Assembly (NCBI GenBank): GCA_045106175.1
Contig: JBGCEF010000033.1
Location: forward strand, 1-64,000
Direction: 5' to 3'
Source: TMED27 sp045106175
GTDB lineage: Bacteria; Pseudomonadota; Alphaproteobacteria; Micavibrionales; Micavibrionaceae
DNA: 64,000 nt
Shown here in pieces: positions 42,661 through 50,713 of this stretch. Position 1 is the stretch's first letter; each line of letters begins with the position of its first letter. Below the pieces are notes generated by a model that had not been told where the DNA came from, did not search any database, and saw nothing but the letters and a program-made list of their open reading frames with translations. The position numbers and the translations under genes were made by a program.

Positions 42661-43296
42661 TTAGCGTGCGTATTTAACGGAGCAACCATATGGTTTTGTT
42701 TGCGCTGTTGTTACTTCTTTTCCAGCTACCAATTCATCAACAGCGGCTAGGATATAATTATCGGCGCCTTCAACTGTTTTTGGGCTTGGGCTTGAGTTAC
42801 TGTCGATTGCACCTGCATAGGCGATGTTGCCGTCTGCGTTGATCACAAACATATGCGGTGTTGTTTTCGCATCATATAATTTGCCGATTTCACCGGATGG
42901 GTCGAGGATCTTTGCGCTGACAGTTGCGCCTTGGTCTTCTAACACTTTTGCAGCTTCTTCAGCTGAGAAATGTCCTTGGCGGCCTTCACCGGATGAGTTG
43001 ATGCTCACCCATTTTACGCCTTTTCCAATTGTCTCTTCTTGGACTTTTTGCATGTTGCCTGTGTCGTAGTGTTTCACGACAAATGGGCATTCTGCGTTTG
43101 TCCATTCCAATACAACGATGTCACCTTTGTGGTCGCTGAGTTTGAAAGGATTTCCGTTAATGTCGGTTGTTTCAAAATCAGGCGCTGCTTTGCCCACTTC
43201 AGGGGCGGCGGCGTTGACGCTTGATGGTGATATTGCCGGTGCGATTGCGAATGCAAGTGCAAAGACAGCTATTGAGGTTGTAAATAATTGACGCAT
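42661..43296 (-). CDS. Exported redoxin (AhpC/TSA-like thioredoxin fold)
   Basis: A 211-residue periplasmic protein with a signal peptide of about 29 residues (VFALAFAIAPAISPSSVNAA). The mature part is a thioredoxin fold: APDFETTDINGNPFKLSDHK, then EWTNAECPFVVKHYDTGNM. The single active-site Cys70 in AECPF, in place of a CxxC pair, and Cys205 near the C-terminus in PYGCSVKYA suggest a two-cysteine peroxiredoxin-like cycle. It is 15 bp downstream of dsbD, so it may be reduced by it. Confidence 0.85.
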   Translation of the reverse strand: MRQLFTTSIAVFALAFAIAPAISPSSVNAAAPEVGKAAPDFETTDINGNPFKLSDHKGDIVVLEWTNAECPFVVKHYDTGNMQKVQEETIGKGVKWVSINSSGEGRQGHFSAEEAAKVLEDQGATVSAKILDPSGEIGKLYDAKTTPHMFVINADGNIAYAGAIDSNSSPSPKTVEGADNYILAAVDELVAGKEVTTAQTKPYGCSVKYAR

Positions 43297-43311
43297 TGTA
43301 TGTCTCCTTTT

Positions 43312-45462
43312 CTATTTAAATAAGTTTGTAATGCTATTGGGGGTTAAAATTTGCGGTAAAATTTGGGCTTCTGGTCTTTGTCCTGTTTGGTTGTCTTTTT
43401 CTCCATAAAATACATAGATCGGAACGCCATTTCGTCCATACTTATTGAGATATTGCGTAATCTTAGGATCTTGGTTTGTCCAATCTCCAACTAAGTATCT
43501 TACGTTATTATTTGCGAAAACCTTCTTTGTTGAATCAATATTAATGGCGACTTTGTTGTTTACTTTACAAGTGATGCACCATGCGGCGGTCATTTCAACA
43601 AATACTGGGTCATTCGTTTGATTTAACAGGCTGTCTATCTTTTCGAGGCTGAATGTTTCGCCGAAGGTTGCTTTTTCGCTTTTAGTTTCATTTGTTTGTG
43701 TCACTAGCTGGTTTGTTTTTAGATTTGTTGGAATCCATGCTGCGATGATTAGAGTCATTAGTGCTATGAGCTTTAACACCATCTTTCCAGATGATTTTTT
43801 AAGTAGCCAAATGCCGAAGGTAATTGCGCTCATCCCGATCAGGATTTGCAGTACGCCATCAGAGCCGGATTGTTTTGCGACAACCCATGTTAACCAAACA
43901 GCAGATAAGAAAATCGGGAAGGCCAGTAATTCTTTGAATGTGTTCATCCATGCTCCGGGCTTTGGCATCATTTTTTGGAGTGCAGGGGCAAAAGATAGCG
44001 CTAAATACGGTAGAGCGAGGCCGAGGCCGAGGGCCGCGAAAACGGAGAGGTTTACGAATGCGCCTTGTGTTAGAGCAAACCCGATTGCCGCCGCCATGAA
44101 AGGTGCTGTGCATGGCGTTGCGACAAGTGTTGCGAGTATTCCGGTAAAAAATGAGCTGTTTAAGCCGTTTCCTTGGGTGAGTTTATTGCCGATATTGCCA
44201 AGGTTGCCTCCGAATTCGAAGAAGCCCATCAGATTTAGGCCTACGATGAATAATAGATAGGCCAGAGCGCCTACGACGATTGGGTTTTGTAATTGGAAGC
44301 CCCAACCGATTTGCGCACCTGCTGATTTTAAAACAAGGAGGATCCCTGCAATGGTAAGAAAGCTTAAGACAACACCAAGCGTGTAGGCAATGCCGTGCAT
44401 GCGCGCCAAAGCTGGGCTTTCATCAGATATTTTAATCAGACTGAGCGCTTTAATAGACAGTACAGGGAAAACACATGGCATAAGATTTAAGACTATTCCG
44501 CCCAAAAGTGCGTAGATGATGGCTTGGAATACGGTAATCCCGCTTTGTGCTTCCTTTATATTTTCTGACGAAGTTGCTGTTTCTGTTGATGCTTTTTTGC
44601 TGTTTGTATCGTTTGGGGCTGTGGGGGCTGTGCTTGTTTTATTTGCGCTTACTAAAAAGCTGTTTGTGAGGTTTTGCTTGTTTTTAAATGTGACGAGAAA
44701 GTCAGCCTTTTTAAGGTCATTGATGTTTCTTTCGCCGAAGTTTTGTGAAAATTCGATTTTTGAATTATTGAGCGCAATGGATTGTTCGGCGGCATTTTCG
44801 ATTAATCCCCATTCTAGTGGGAAAAATGATAATGTTTCAGGCTGAATGTCTGTAATGAGTGTATTTGGTGCGTCGATTTCAAGTTTGAAAGCTGCATCTT
44901 GTTTTTGAAAGTTTGAGGACCAATCGACAACAATAGGCAGCTTAGCAATGGCAGCTTCGAAATAGGCCGTGTTATTTTCATTTTCGCTTTGCTCGCCATT
45001 TAGTGTGAGTATGTATGTGCCATATTCTGGGATGCATTCTTCTTTGCAGACCAAGAGTTCTATATCGGCGCTTAGTGTTATTGGGCCTTCAGGAAGCGTG
45101 TTAGGCAGTTTTAATTTTTGAAGTAAGACAACGTTATCTTCGTAGCCAAAGTTCATAAGAGGGCCGAAGGGAAGGCGTTTTGGAGTAGGCCAGTGAATAT
45201 CGGAAATTGTGGCACCATAGGGCAGTGTCCAATTAGAAGCAGTTATAGTGCCTGAATCTCCGGGGTTTTTCCAATAGGTGTGCCAGTGCGGGGTGATGGC
45301 TTGTTCCATGCCTATCCAGATTTCTTCGCCTGCATTCACGTTTCCGCGTTCTGCCATTAATCTGATTTGCACAAGATTTTCGCCCTTATCCTGGGCTATT
45401 GCAGACATCGTGCTTGCGATGATTGTTAAGATAACAATTATCGGTAATAGTAACTTGTGCAT
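43312..45462 (-). CDS. dsbD: Thiol:disulfide interchange protein DsbD
   Basis: DsbD carries electrons from cytoplasmic thioredoxin across the inner membrane to periplasmic thiols. All three redox cysteine pairs are visible in 716 residues. The N-terminal beta domain has Cys139 and Cys143 (LLVCKEECIPEYG). The eight-helix membrane domain has LNLMPCVFPVLSIKAL and LVATPCTAPFMAAA. The C-terminal thioredoxin domain has TAAWCITCKVN. A Thr/Ser/Ala-rich linker precedes the membrane domain. WPTPKRLPFGPLMNFGYED marks the alphaproteobacterial/ScsB-like form of the N-terminal domain. The redoxin gene follows directly. Confidence 0.93.
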   Translation of the reverse strand: MHKLLLPIIVILTIIASTMSAIAQDKGENLVQIRLMAERGNVNAGEEIWIGMEQAITPHWHTYWKNPGDSGTITASNWTLPYGATISDIHWPTPKRLPFGPLMNFGYEDNVVLLQKLKLPNTLPEGPITLSADIELLVCKEECIPEYGTYILTLNGEQSENENNTAYFEAAIAKLPIVVDWSSNFQKQDAAFKLEIDAPNTLITDIQPETLSFFPLEWGLIENAAEQSIALNNSKIEFSQNFGERNINDLKKADFLVTFKNKQNLTNSFLVSANKTSTAPTAPNDTNSKKASTETATSSENIKEAQSGITVFQAIIYALLGGIVLNLMPCVFPVLSIKALSLIKISDESPALARMHGIAYTLGVVLSFLTIAGILLVLKSAGAQIGWGFQLQNPIVVGALAYLLFIVGLNLMGFFEFGGNLGNIGNKLTQGNGLNSSFFTGILATLVATPCTAPFMAAAIGFALTQGAFVNLSVFAALGLGLALPYLALSFAPALQKMMPKPGAWMNTFKELLAFPIFLSAVWLTWVVAKQSGSDGVLQILIGMSAITFGIWLLKKSSGKMVLKLIALMTLIIAAWIPTNLKTNQLVTQTNETKSEKATFGETFSLEKIDSLLNQTNDPVFVEMTAAWCITCKVNNKVAINIDSTKKVFANNNVRYLVGDWTNQDPKITQYLNKYGRNGVPIYVFYGEKDNQTGQRPEAQILPQILTPNSITNLFK

Positions 45463-45559
45463 GCTTGGAACCTTTTTTATTATAATATGCGTATTATTTT
45501 TACACGATTTAAGTTTGTTACAATATAATTCGTTGCAATCAACATAAAGGTTACAGCAT

Positions 45560-47518
45560 ATGAATCAACCAATATGGACACCATCTCAAGAGCGTGTTGA
45601 AGAGTCCCAATTAAAGGCCTTTATGGATGTTGTTGAAACACGTACAGGCAAAAGTTTTTCTGATTATAAAAGCTTTTGGCAATGGTCGGTTGATCATATT
45701 TCTGATTTTTGGGATTTGCTCTGGGATGAGATGGGTGTTGTGGGCGATAAGGGCGCACGCGTTTTGATTGACCAAGATAAGATGCCTGGTGCGCGATTTT
45801 TCCCTGATGCGACATTGAATTATGCGGAAAATATGCTTCAGAAACGCGATAACGATGTTGCTATTATTTTTAGGCCTGAGGATGGTCAAGATTCACAAAT
45901 CTCTTACAAACAGCTTTATGAGTGGGTTTCGCGTTGGCGCCAAGCCTTAGAGGCCGAAGGTGTTGGTGAGGGAGATCGTGTTGCGGGATATCTTCCGAAT
46001 ATGCCTGAAACTATTATTGTTATGCTTGCGACGGCGTCGTTGGGTGCGATTTGGTCAAGTGCGTCGCCGGATTTTGGAACGCAAGGTGTGATAGATCGTT
46101 TTGGGCAAATTGAGCCGAAAGTTTTGGTGAGCGTTGATGGGTATCGATACAACGGTAAGGATATTGATTGTCTGGAGAAGATCGCAGAGATACAGCCCGT
46201 TTTAAAAGGTTTGGTAAAGACTGTGGTTATACCGTTTTTATCAGATGATGCGGATATTGATTTATCATCGATTGATGGAGCGGTGTCTTGGTATGATTTT
46301 TTGCTTGAATTTAAGCCTAAGCCTATAGAATTTGCACAAGTTTCTTTTGATTATCCGTTATTTATTATGTTCTCGTCAGGGACGACAGGTGCACCAAAAT
46401 GTATTGTTCATGGTCATGGTGGCGTTTTGCTTCAACATCTTAAGGAGCATCGATTGCAGAGTGATGTTCGTGATGGAGATCGCGTGTTTTATTTTACGAC
46501 ATGCGGCTGGATGATGTGGAATTGGCTAGTGAGTGGTTTGGGCAGCGGGGCCGCACTTATGCTTTATGATGGATCGCCTTTTTATCCTGATGGCAATGTG
46601 CTTTGGGATTATGCGGATGATAATAAATGTACGTTTTTTGGTGCATCGGCGAAATATATTGATGCTTTGAAACAGGCTGGCTTGGCGCCGCGTGAAAGCC
46701 ATGATTTATCAGATCTTCGCACGATAGCATCAACGGGATCGCCGTTGGTTCATGAGAGTTTTGATTACGTTTATGCGGATATTAAACAAGACGTACATCT
46801 CGCCAGTATTTCTGGTGGGACGGATATTGTGTCTTGTTTTATGTTGGGAAACCCAATTTCACCTGTTTTTCGTGGGGAGTTGCAATGCGCTGGTCTTGGA
46901 ATGGATGTGCATATTTGTGATGGTTTGGGTGAGGATATATGCCAAGAAGCTGGTGAATTAACATGTAAAAAACCATTTCCTTGTATGCCTGTAAAGTTTT
47001 GGAATGATGATAGTGGGGCGCGTTATCAATCTGCTTATTTTGATATGTTTGAGAATATATGGGCGCATGGTGATTGGGTCGAAGAGACAGATAATCAGGG
47101 TTTTATTATCCATGGGCGTAGTGATGCGACCCTTAATCCTGGTGGCGTTCGCATTGGCACAGCTGAGATTTACAGGCAGGTAGAACAGTTGGATGGCATT
47201 CAAGAATCTATAGCTGTTGGTCAAGATTTTAATGGAGATGTACGTGTCATATTATTTGTTGTTCTGAAAGATGGTTGGGCCTTAGATGACAATTTTGTTA
47301 AGGAAATTAAAGTTGCTATTCGTCGGGGAGCTACGCCGAGGCACGTGCCAGCAAAGATTATTGCAGTTGATGATATTCCAAGGACTAAGAGCGGTAAAAT
47401 CACGGAAATTGCGGTACGCGATGTGATTATGGGACGACCGATTAAAAATGTTGAAGCCCTTGCGAATCCAGAAGCTTTGAAGCTTTATGAAGGGCTTGAA
47501 GTATTAGAGGTTGCATAA
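45560..47518 (+). CDS. Acetoacetyl-CoA synthetase
   Basis: An ANL-superfamily ligase that activates acetoacetate to acetoacetyl-CoA, linking polyhydroxybutyrate or ketone use to the CoA pool. The 652-residue length and the N-terminus PIWTPSQERVEESQL match this subgroup. The AMP-binding P-loop MFSSGTTGAPKCIVHGHGG and the block FYFTTCGWMMWNWLVSGL are intact. SGGTDIVSCFMLGNP and the C-terminal acylated lysine in PRTKSGKITEIAVRD complete it. It stands alone, divergent from dsbD. The only likely confusion is with other acetyl-CoA synthetase-like enzymes. Confidence 0.9.
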   Translation: MNQPIWTPSQERVEESQLKAFMDVVETRTGKSFSDYKSFWQWSVDHISDFWDLLWDEMGVVGDKGARVLIDQDKMPGARFFPDATLNYAENMLQKRDNDVAIIFRPEDGQDSQISYKQLYEWVSRWRQALEAEGVGEGDRVAGYLPNMPETIIVMLATASLGAIWSSASPDFGTQGVIDRFGQIEPKVLVSVDGYRYNGKDIDCLEKIAEIQPVLKGLVKTVVIPFLSDDADIDLSSIDGAVSWYDFLLEFKPKPIEFAQVSFDYPLFIMFSSGTTGAPKCIVHGHGGVLLQHLKEHRLQSDVRDGDRVFYFTTCGWMMWNWLVSGLGSGAALMLYDGSPFYPDGNVLWDYADDNKCTFFGASAKYIDALKQAGLAPRESHDLSDLRTIASTGSPLVHESFDYVYADIKQDVHLASISGGTDIVSCFMLGNPISPVFRGELQCAGLGMDVHICDGLGEDICQEAGELTCKKPFPCMPVKFWNDDSGARYQSAYFDMFENIWAHGDWVEETDNQGFIIHGRSDATLNPGGVRIGTAEIYRQVEQLDGIQESIAVGQDFNGDVRVILFVVLKDGWALDDNFVKEIKVAIRRGATPRHVPAKIIAVDDIPRTKSGKITEIAVRDVIMGRPIKNVEALANPEALKLYEGLEVLEVA

Positions 47519-47558
47519 AAGACTTGCGCTGCAGCATAAAAAATGGTTTTTTATAGTT

Positions 47559-47621
47559 ATGAATAGGCGAATTTCAGCGTTAACTTTGTATACAGCGGCC
47601 GCGGCAAACGCGGCGGCTTAG
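47559..47621 (+). CDS. Putative alanine-rich leader peptide (20 aa)
   Basis: An ATG at 47559 opens MNRRISALTLYTAAAANAAA followed by TAG at 47619-47621. Seven of the last eight codons specify alanine. The Ala codons form a GC-rich block in AT-rich surroundings and can fold into GCCGCG-GCAAA-CGCGGC (47598-47614). A second hairpin candidate, CGGTAGAT-ATG-ATCTGCCG, lies downstream (about 47691-47709). The aminotransferase gene starts at 47742. The layout recalls amino-acid attenuators, but no ribosome site precedes the ATG and no U-run terminator is evident. A perfect TTGACA at 47635-47640 offers an alternative start of transcription downstream. Confidence 0.35.
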   Translation: MNRRISALTLYTAAAANAAA

Positions 47622-47741
47622 CCCGCTATTATCTTTGACATAGTACGAATGCGTACGCCCTAAAAAATTTCCAAGAATTTAACATTGAGACGGTAGATAT
47701 GATCTGCCGATTAACGATATTGACGTGAAAAGAGAATTATT

Positions 47742-48956
47742 ATGAATGCGATTAGACCAGAAGATCAGGATATGCAGGAAAGTACAGGACAAACAAAGTT
47801 TCGTCCCGTTCTTCATGCGTTAACAGCGAACCCGGGTGTTGAGTTGATGACTTATGCATCTGGACGACAGGATATGATCACAATGGGTCAAGGTGAGGGT
47901 GATGTACCTACGCCTGATTTTATTGTTGATGCTGTGACGCAGGCCTTAAAGGATGGTAAGACATTTTATGGCCCTACACTTGGTTTATCGGGGTTGCGTG
48001 AGACAATTTCTAATTATTATGACCGTATTTATAATTTAGATGTCATTTCAGATCGTATTTTTGTTACCCAGAGCGGATCGACCGCGATGCATCTTTCGCT
48101 CGCGGCCCTTCTTGATAAGGGTGATAACGTTGTTGCGGTCACGCCGATTTGGAAGAATTTATTGGGTGCGGTTGAGTTGACACAGGCCTCGACGACGCAA
48201 GTTGCGCTTGATTATACTGATGAGGATGGTTGGCAACTTGATTTAGATAAATTATTTGGTGCGGTAACACCTTACACGAAGGTGATGTTGATTGTGTCGC
48301 CGTCAAACCCGACGGGATGGACAGCTACCCGAAAAGAAATGCGCGCGATTTTAGATTTTGCCCGTGAGCGCGGTATTTGGGTTCTTGCGGATGAGGTGTA
48401 TGCACGTCTTGTTTATAATTCCAAGCATGAGCATGCACGTTCGGATAGTTTTTTGGATGTTGCACAAGATGATGATTTGCTTTTGGTGGTTAATAGTTTT
48501 TCAAAAAGCTGGGCGATGACGGGATGGCGAATTGGTTGGATTGTTGGACCAAAGGAAGCGGAAGCCAAGATTAAGGATGTTGCTCTTTATAATAATTTAT
48601 GTCCACAAACACCGATGCAATATGGCGCGATCGCTGCGTTGGATCAGGGTGAGGACTTCCTTAAAAGCCAAGTAGCAATGTATCAGTCGAACCGTGATTT
48701 GATGATGGAGCGTTTTGCGAATATGAGTAATCGTGTGCATCTTGCCAAGCCAGAGGCCACATTTTATGGTTTCTTTAAAGTTGATGGTGAAGATGATTGT
48801 ATTGCGTTATGTAAGCGATTTGTTGATGAAGCGCAGCTTTTGTTATCACCGGGTAGTGCGTTTGGTAAGACGTGTAAGGGATATGTACGTATGTGCTTTG
48901 CGGTCTCGGAAGACAGGTTAAACGAAGCGTTTGACAGAATGGAAAAAGTTATATAG
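47742..48956 (+). CDS. PLP-dependent aminotransferase, class I (aspartate aminotransferase family)
   Basis: A fold-type I aminotransferase of 404 residues. The PLP lysine is in NSFSKSWAMTGWRIGWIVG, and other cofactor residues are in SPSNPTGW, ADEVYARLVY and the C-terminal GYVRMCFAVSED (carboxylate-binding Arg). The order MGQGEGDVPTPDFI and TFYGPTLGLSGLRETI is typical of family members with broad amino-acid specificity, so donor and product are not fixed. The upstream alanine-rich leader hints at alanine, but that is inference. The ATG has AAAAGAGAA upstream. Confidence 0.9.
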   Translation: MNAIRPEDQDMQESTGQTKFRPVLHALTANPGVELMTYASGRQDMITMGQGEGDVPTPDFIVDAVTQALKDGKTFYGPTLGLSGLRETISNYYDRIYNLDVISDRIFVTQSGSTAMHLSLAALLDKGDNVVAVTPIWKNLLGAVELTQASTTQVALDYTDEDGWQLDLDKLFGAVTPYTKVMLIVSPSNPTGWTATRKEMRAILDFARERGIWVLADEVYARLVYNSKHEHARSDSFLDVAQDDDLLLVVNSFSKSWAMTGWRIGWIVGPKEAEAKIKDVALYNNLCPQTPMQYGAIAALDQGEDFLKSQVAMYQSNRDLMMERFANMSNRVHLAKPEATFYGFFKVDGEDDCIALCKRFVDEAQLLLSPGSAFGKTCKGYVRMCFAVSEDRLNEAFDRMEKVI

Positions 48957-48990
48957 TTTACATAATTTATCTTTAAGGTTTGAATATTTT

Positions 48991-49383
48991 ATGAGCGGTA
49001 TGTATGAGCGTCGGGATGGAGATATTATTTATGGTGCTCCTCCTACGCAGTTATTTAATGAACAACAAACACAATCACCTCGATTGGTTCTTTCCGGTGT
49101 TTACAAAGCTGAGGCTCGTGACCCCGCTGTTGATTATTGCGCTGTAGGCAGATTTCCTGATGGTCGGTTTGTATGTATTCCCGAACGTTATTTGAGGGCT
49201 GCTCTTCCTGAGGCTGCTATGGGTGGTCTTATTAGTGTGAAACAGCATCCAAAAATTGGAGGAAAGCCAGAGCAACAGGTTATTAACCTTGATTTAGCAC
49301 GTATTAAAACTGTTTTAGAATTTATTGGTACGAAAGCGCCACATGACAGGCCGTTTGGTCCTCGTCCCGGGGGAATGGATTAG
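48991..49383 (+). CDS. Unknown conserved-looking protein, 130 aa
   Basis: I do not recognise this protein. A longer frame reaches back into the aminotransferase, but the ATG at 48991 is preferred, as AAGG lies about 12 bases upstream and it is outside the preceding gene. Residues 30-90 contain strands (LVLSGVYKAEARDPAVDYCA, RFVCIPERYLRAALPE). The tail is Pro/Gly/Arg-rich (RPFGPRPGGMD). No signal or membrane segment. Its TAG is directly followed by the SpoU methyltransferase ATG, so the two are co-transcribed. Confidence 0.7.
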   Translation: MSGMYERRDGDIIYGAPPTQLFNEQQTQSPRLVLSGVYKAEARDPAVDYCAVGRFPDGRFVCIPERYLRAALPEAAMGGLISVKQHPKIGGKPEQQVINLDLARIKTVLEFIGTKAPHDRPFGPRPGGMD

Positions 49384-49938
49384 ATGACTATGCGTGGATA
49401 TTTTGGTATTGGGGTTGAAGGGGTTTCGAAAGAACAGAATGTTGGCACGATTGCGCGCTCAGCACATTCTTTTGGAGCTTCGTTTTTCTTTACGATTGAT
49501 CCAGAAGTGGATGTTCATAAATTTCGTTCATCGGATACTTCTGATGCGTTTGATCATTTGCCGTATCACCAATATGACAGTGTTGATACGTTTGTTTTGC
49601 CAGAGAAATGCGCTCTTGTTGCGGTTGAGTTGGTTGAAGATTCCATTGAATTACCCAGTTTTCGCCATCCTATCCGTGCGGCTTATGTTTTGGGGCCTGA
49701 GATGGGGAATGTTTCACCGGAATTACTTGAGAAATGCGATCATGTTATAAAAATTCCGATGAAGTTTTGCGTAAATGTTGGAGTTGCTGGGGCTTTGGTT
49801 ATGTATGACCGTGTTTTGAGTATGGGGAAATTTGCGCCGCGTCCAGTAAGAGCAGGCGGTCCAACAGAGAGCCTTCCTCCGCCGCAAACATCTTTGAGGC
49901 GAAAAGTGCGCAATCCTAAAAAATACGTGAAGAGCTAA
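49384..49938 (+). CDS. SpoU/TrmH-family RNA methyltransferase
   Basis: A 184-residue knotted (SPOUT) 2'-O-methyltransferase. The N-terminal motif with Asn and Arg is in EQNVGTIARSAHSFGA. The SAM-binding knot is in AAYVLGPEMGNVSPELLEKC and IPMKFCVNVGVAGALVMYDR. The usual LNVSVA of the family reads VNVGVA here, a mild change. The C-terminal 30 residues are Pro/Arg/Lys-rich. There is no extra N-terminal RNA-binding domain. The substrate tRNA or rRNA site is unknown. It follows the preceding gene directly. Confidence 0.86.
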   Translation: MTMRGYFGIGVEGVSKEQNVGTIARSAHSFGASFFFTIDPEVDVHKFRSSDTSDAFDHLPYHQYDSVDTFVLPEKCALVAVELVEDSIELPSFRHPIRAAYVLGPEMGNVSPELLEKCDHVIKIPMKFCVNVGVAGALVMYDRVLSMGKFAPRPVRAGGPTESLPPPQTSLRRKVRNPKKYVKS

Positions 49939-49974
49939 TTTTGTTTGGTTTTTGGATATTGTTGACGGCGCTTG

Positions 49975-49998
49975 CACGTTACCTCCACGTTACTTCCA
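49975..49998. repeat. Two 11-bp direct repeats upstream of ialB-like gene
   Basis: CACGTTACCTC (49975-49985) is followed at once by CACGTTACTTC (49986-49996) and CAC. The period is about one helical turn, so both copies face the same side of the DNA. It lies about 95-115 bp before the start of the IalB-family gene. It may be a regulator site; no matching copy was noticed elsewhere in the window. Confidence 0.35.
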
Positions 49999-50090
49999 CA
50001 GGGCATTTTTTATTGGTTTCTATTCTCCTTGCAAATTTTGATCAGTTCCTATAAAAAATGCTTTATTCAACGACTACAAAGGATTTAGTT

Positions 50091-50609
50091 ATGAGCAGAT
50101 ACGTGCGTTATTTGGGGCTATGCTGTTTGGCTTTAGGCTTCATTGTTGCCGGCCAATCTTATGCGCAAAATGGTGAGCCGAGGTTACTATCTAAATATGG
50201 TGACTGGTCCGCTTATATGTTCATCGAGAATGGCAGTAAGGTCTGCTACATGATTAGTCAGCCAAAAACAGCGCAAGGCAATTATTCTAAGCGTGGCAAG
50301 ATATATGCATTGGTTACGAATCGTCCAGCGGAAGGGACGCGTGATGTCTTTAGCTACATCACTGGTTATGGTTATAAAGCAGGTAGTGATGCGACTTTGG
50401 AGATTGATGGAACGACATATACTCTCTTTACCCAAGATGAGACCGCATGGGCGCCTGATGCGGCAACTGATAAGCAGATTGCCCGTGCGATCCGTGATGG
50501 GTCACGTATGGTGGTTAAGGGTGTTTCATCACGCGGTACAAAAACAACAGATACATTTAGTTTAAAAGGAAGTAGCAAAGCGTATAAGCGTATGAGCGAT
50601 GAGTGTTAA
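50091..50609 (+). CDS. Invasion-associated locus B (IalB) family protein
   Basis: A 172-residue exported protein of a family named from Bartonella and widespread in alphaproteobacteria, where its role is unclear. The ATG at 50091 is preferred over one at 50058: AAAGGA lies about seven bases upstream and a signal peptide follows (LGLCCLALGFIVAGQSYAQ). The mature domain shows KYGDWSAYMFIENGSKVCYM and QPKTAQGN, with VCY and the last residue Cys probably forming a disulfide. It is upstream of an M23 peptidase gene. Confidence 0.85.
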   Translation: MSRYVRYLGLCCLALGFIVAGQSYAQNGEPRLLSKYGDWSAYMFIENGSKVCYMISQPKTAQGNYSKRGKIYALVTNRPAEGTRDVFSYITGYGYKAGSDATLEIDGTTYTLFTQDETAWAPDAATDKQIARAIRDGSRMVVKGVSSRGTKTTDTFSLKGSSKAYKRMSDEC

Positions 50610-50713
50610 ATTCGCTAAATTATCCCTAGATTTATGGGGGGTGAGACATTGCTCTTACTTCCCTTTGTTTTTTTGCGATGATAGCTTTGTATTTGAAATA
50701 ACGATCAATAAAG

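Noticed and set aside
47538..47556. AAAAAATGGTTTTTT as a terminator after the acetoacetyl-CoA synthetase gene
   Set aside because: The stem is only A-T pairs with a tiny loop, which is too weak to call; it may still contribute.
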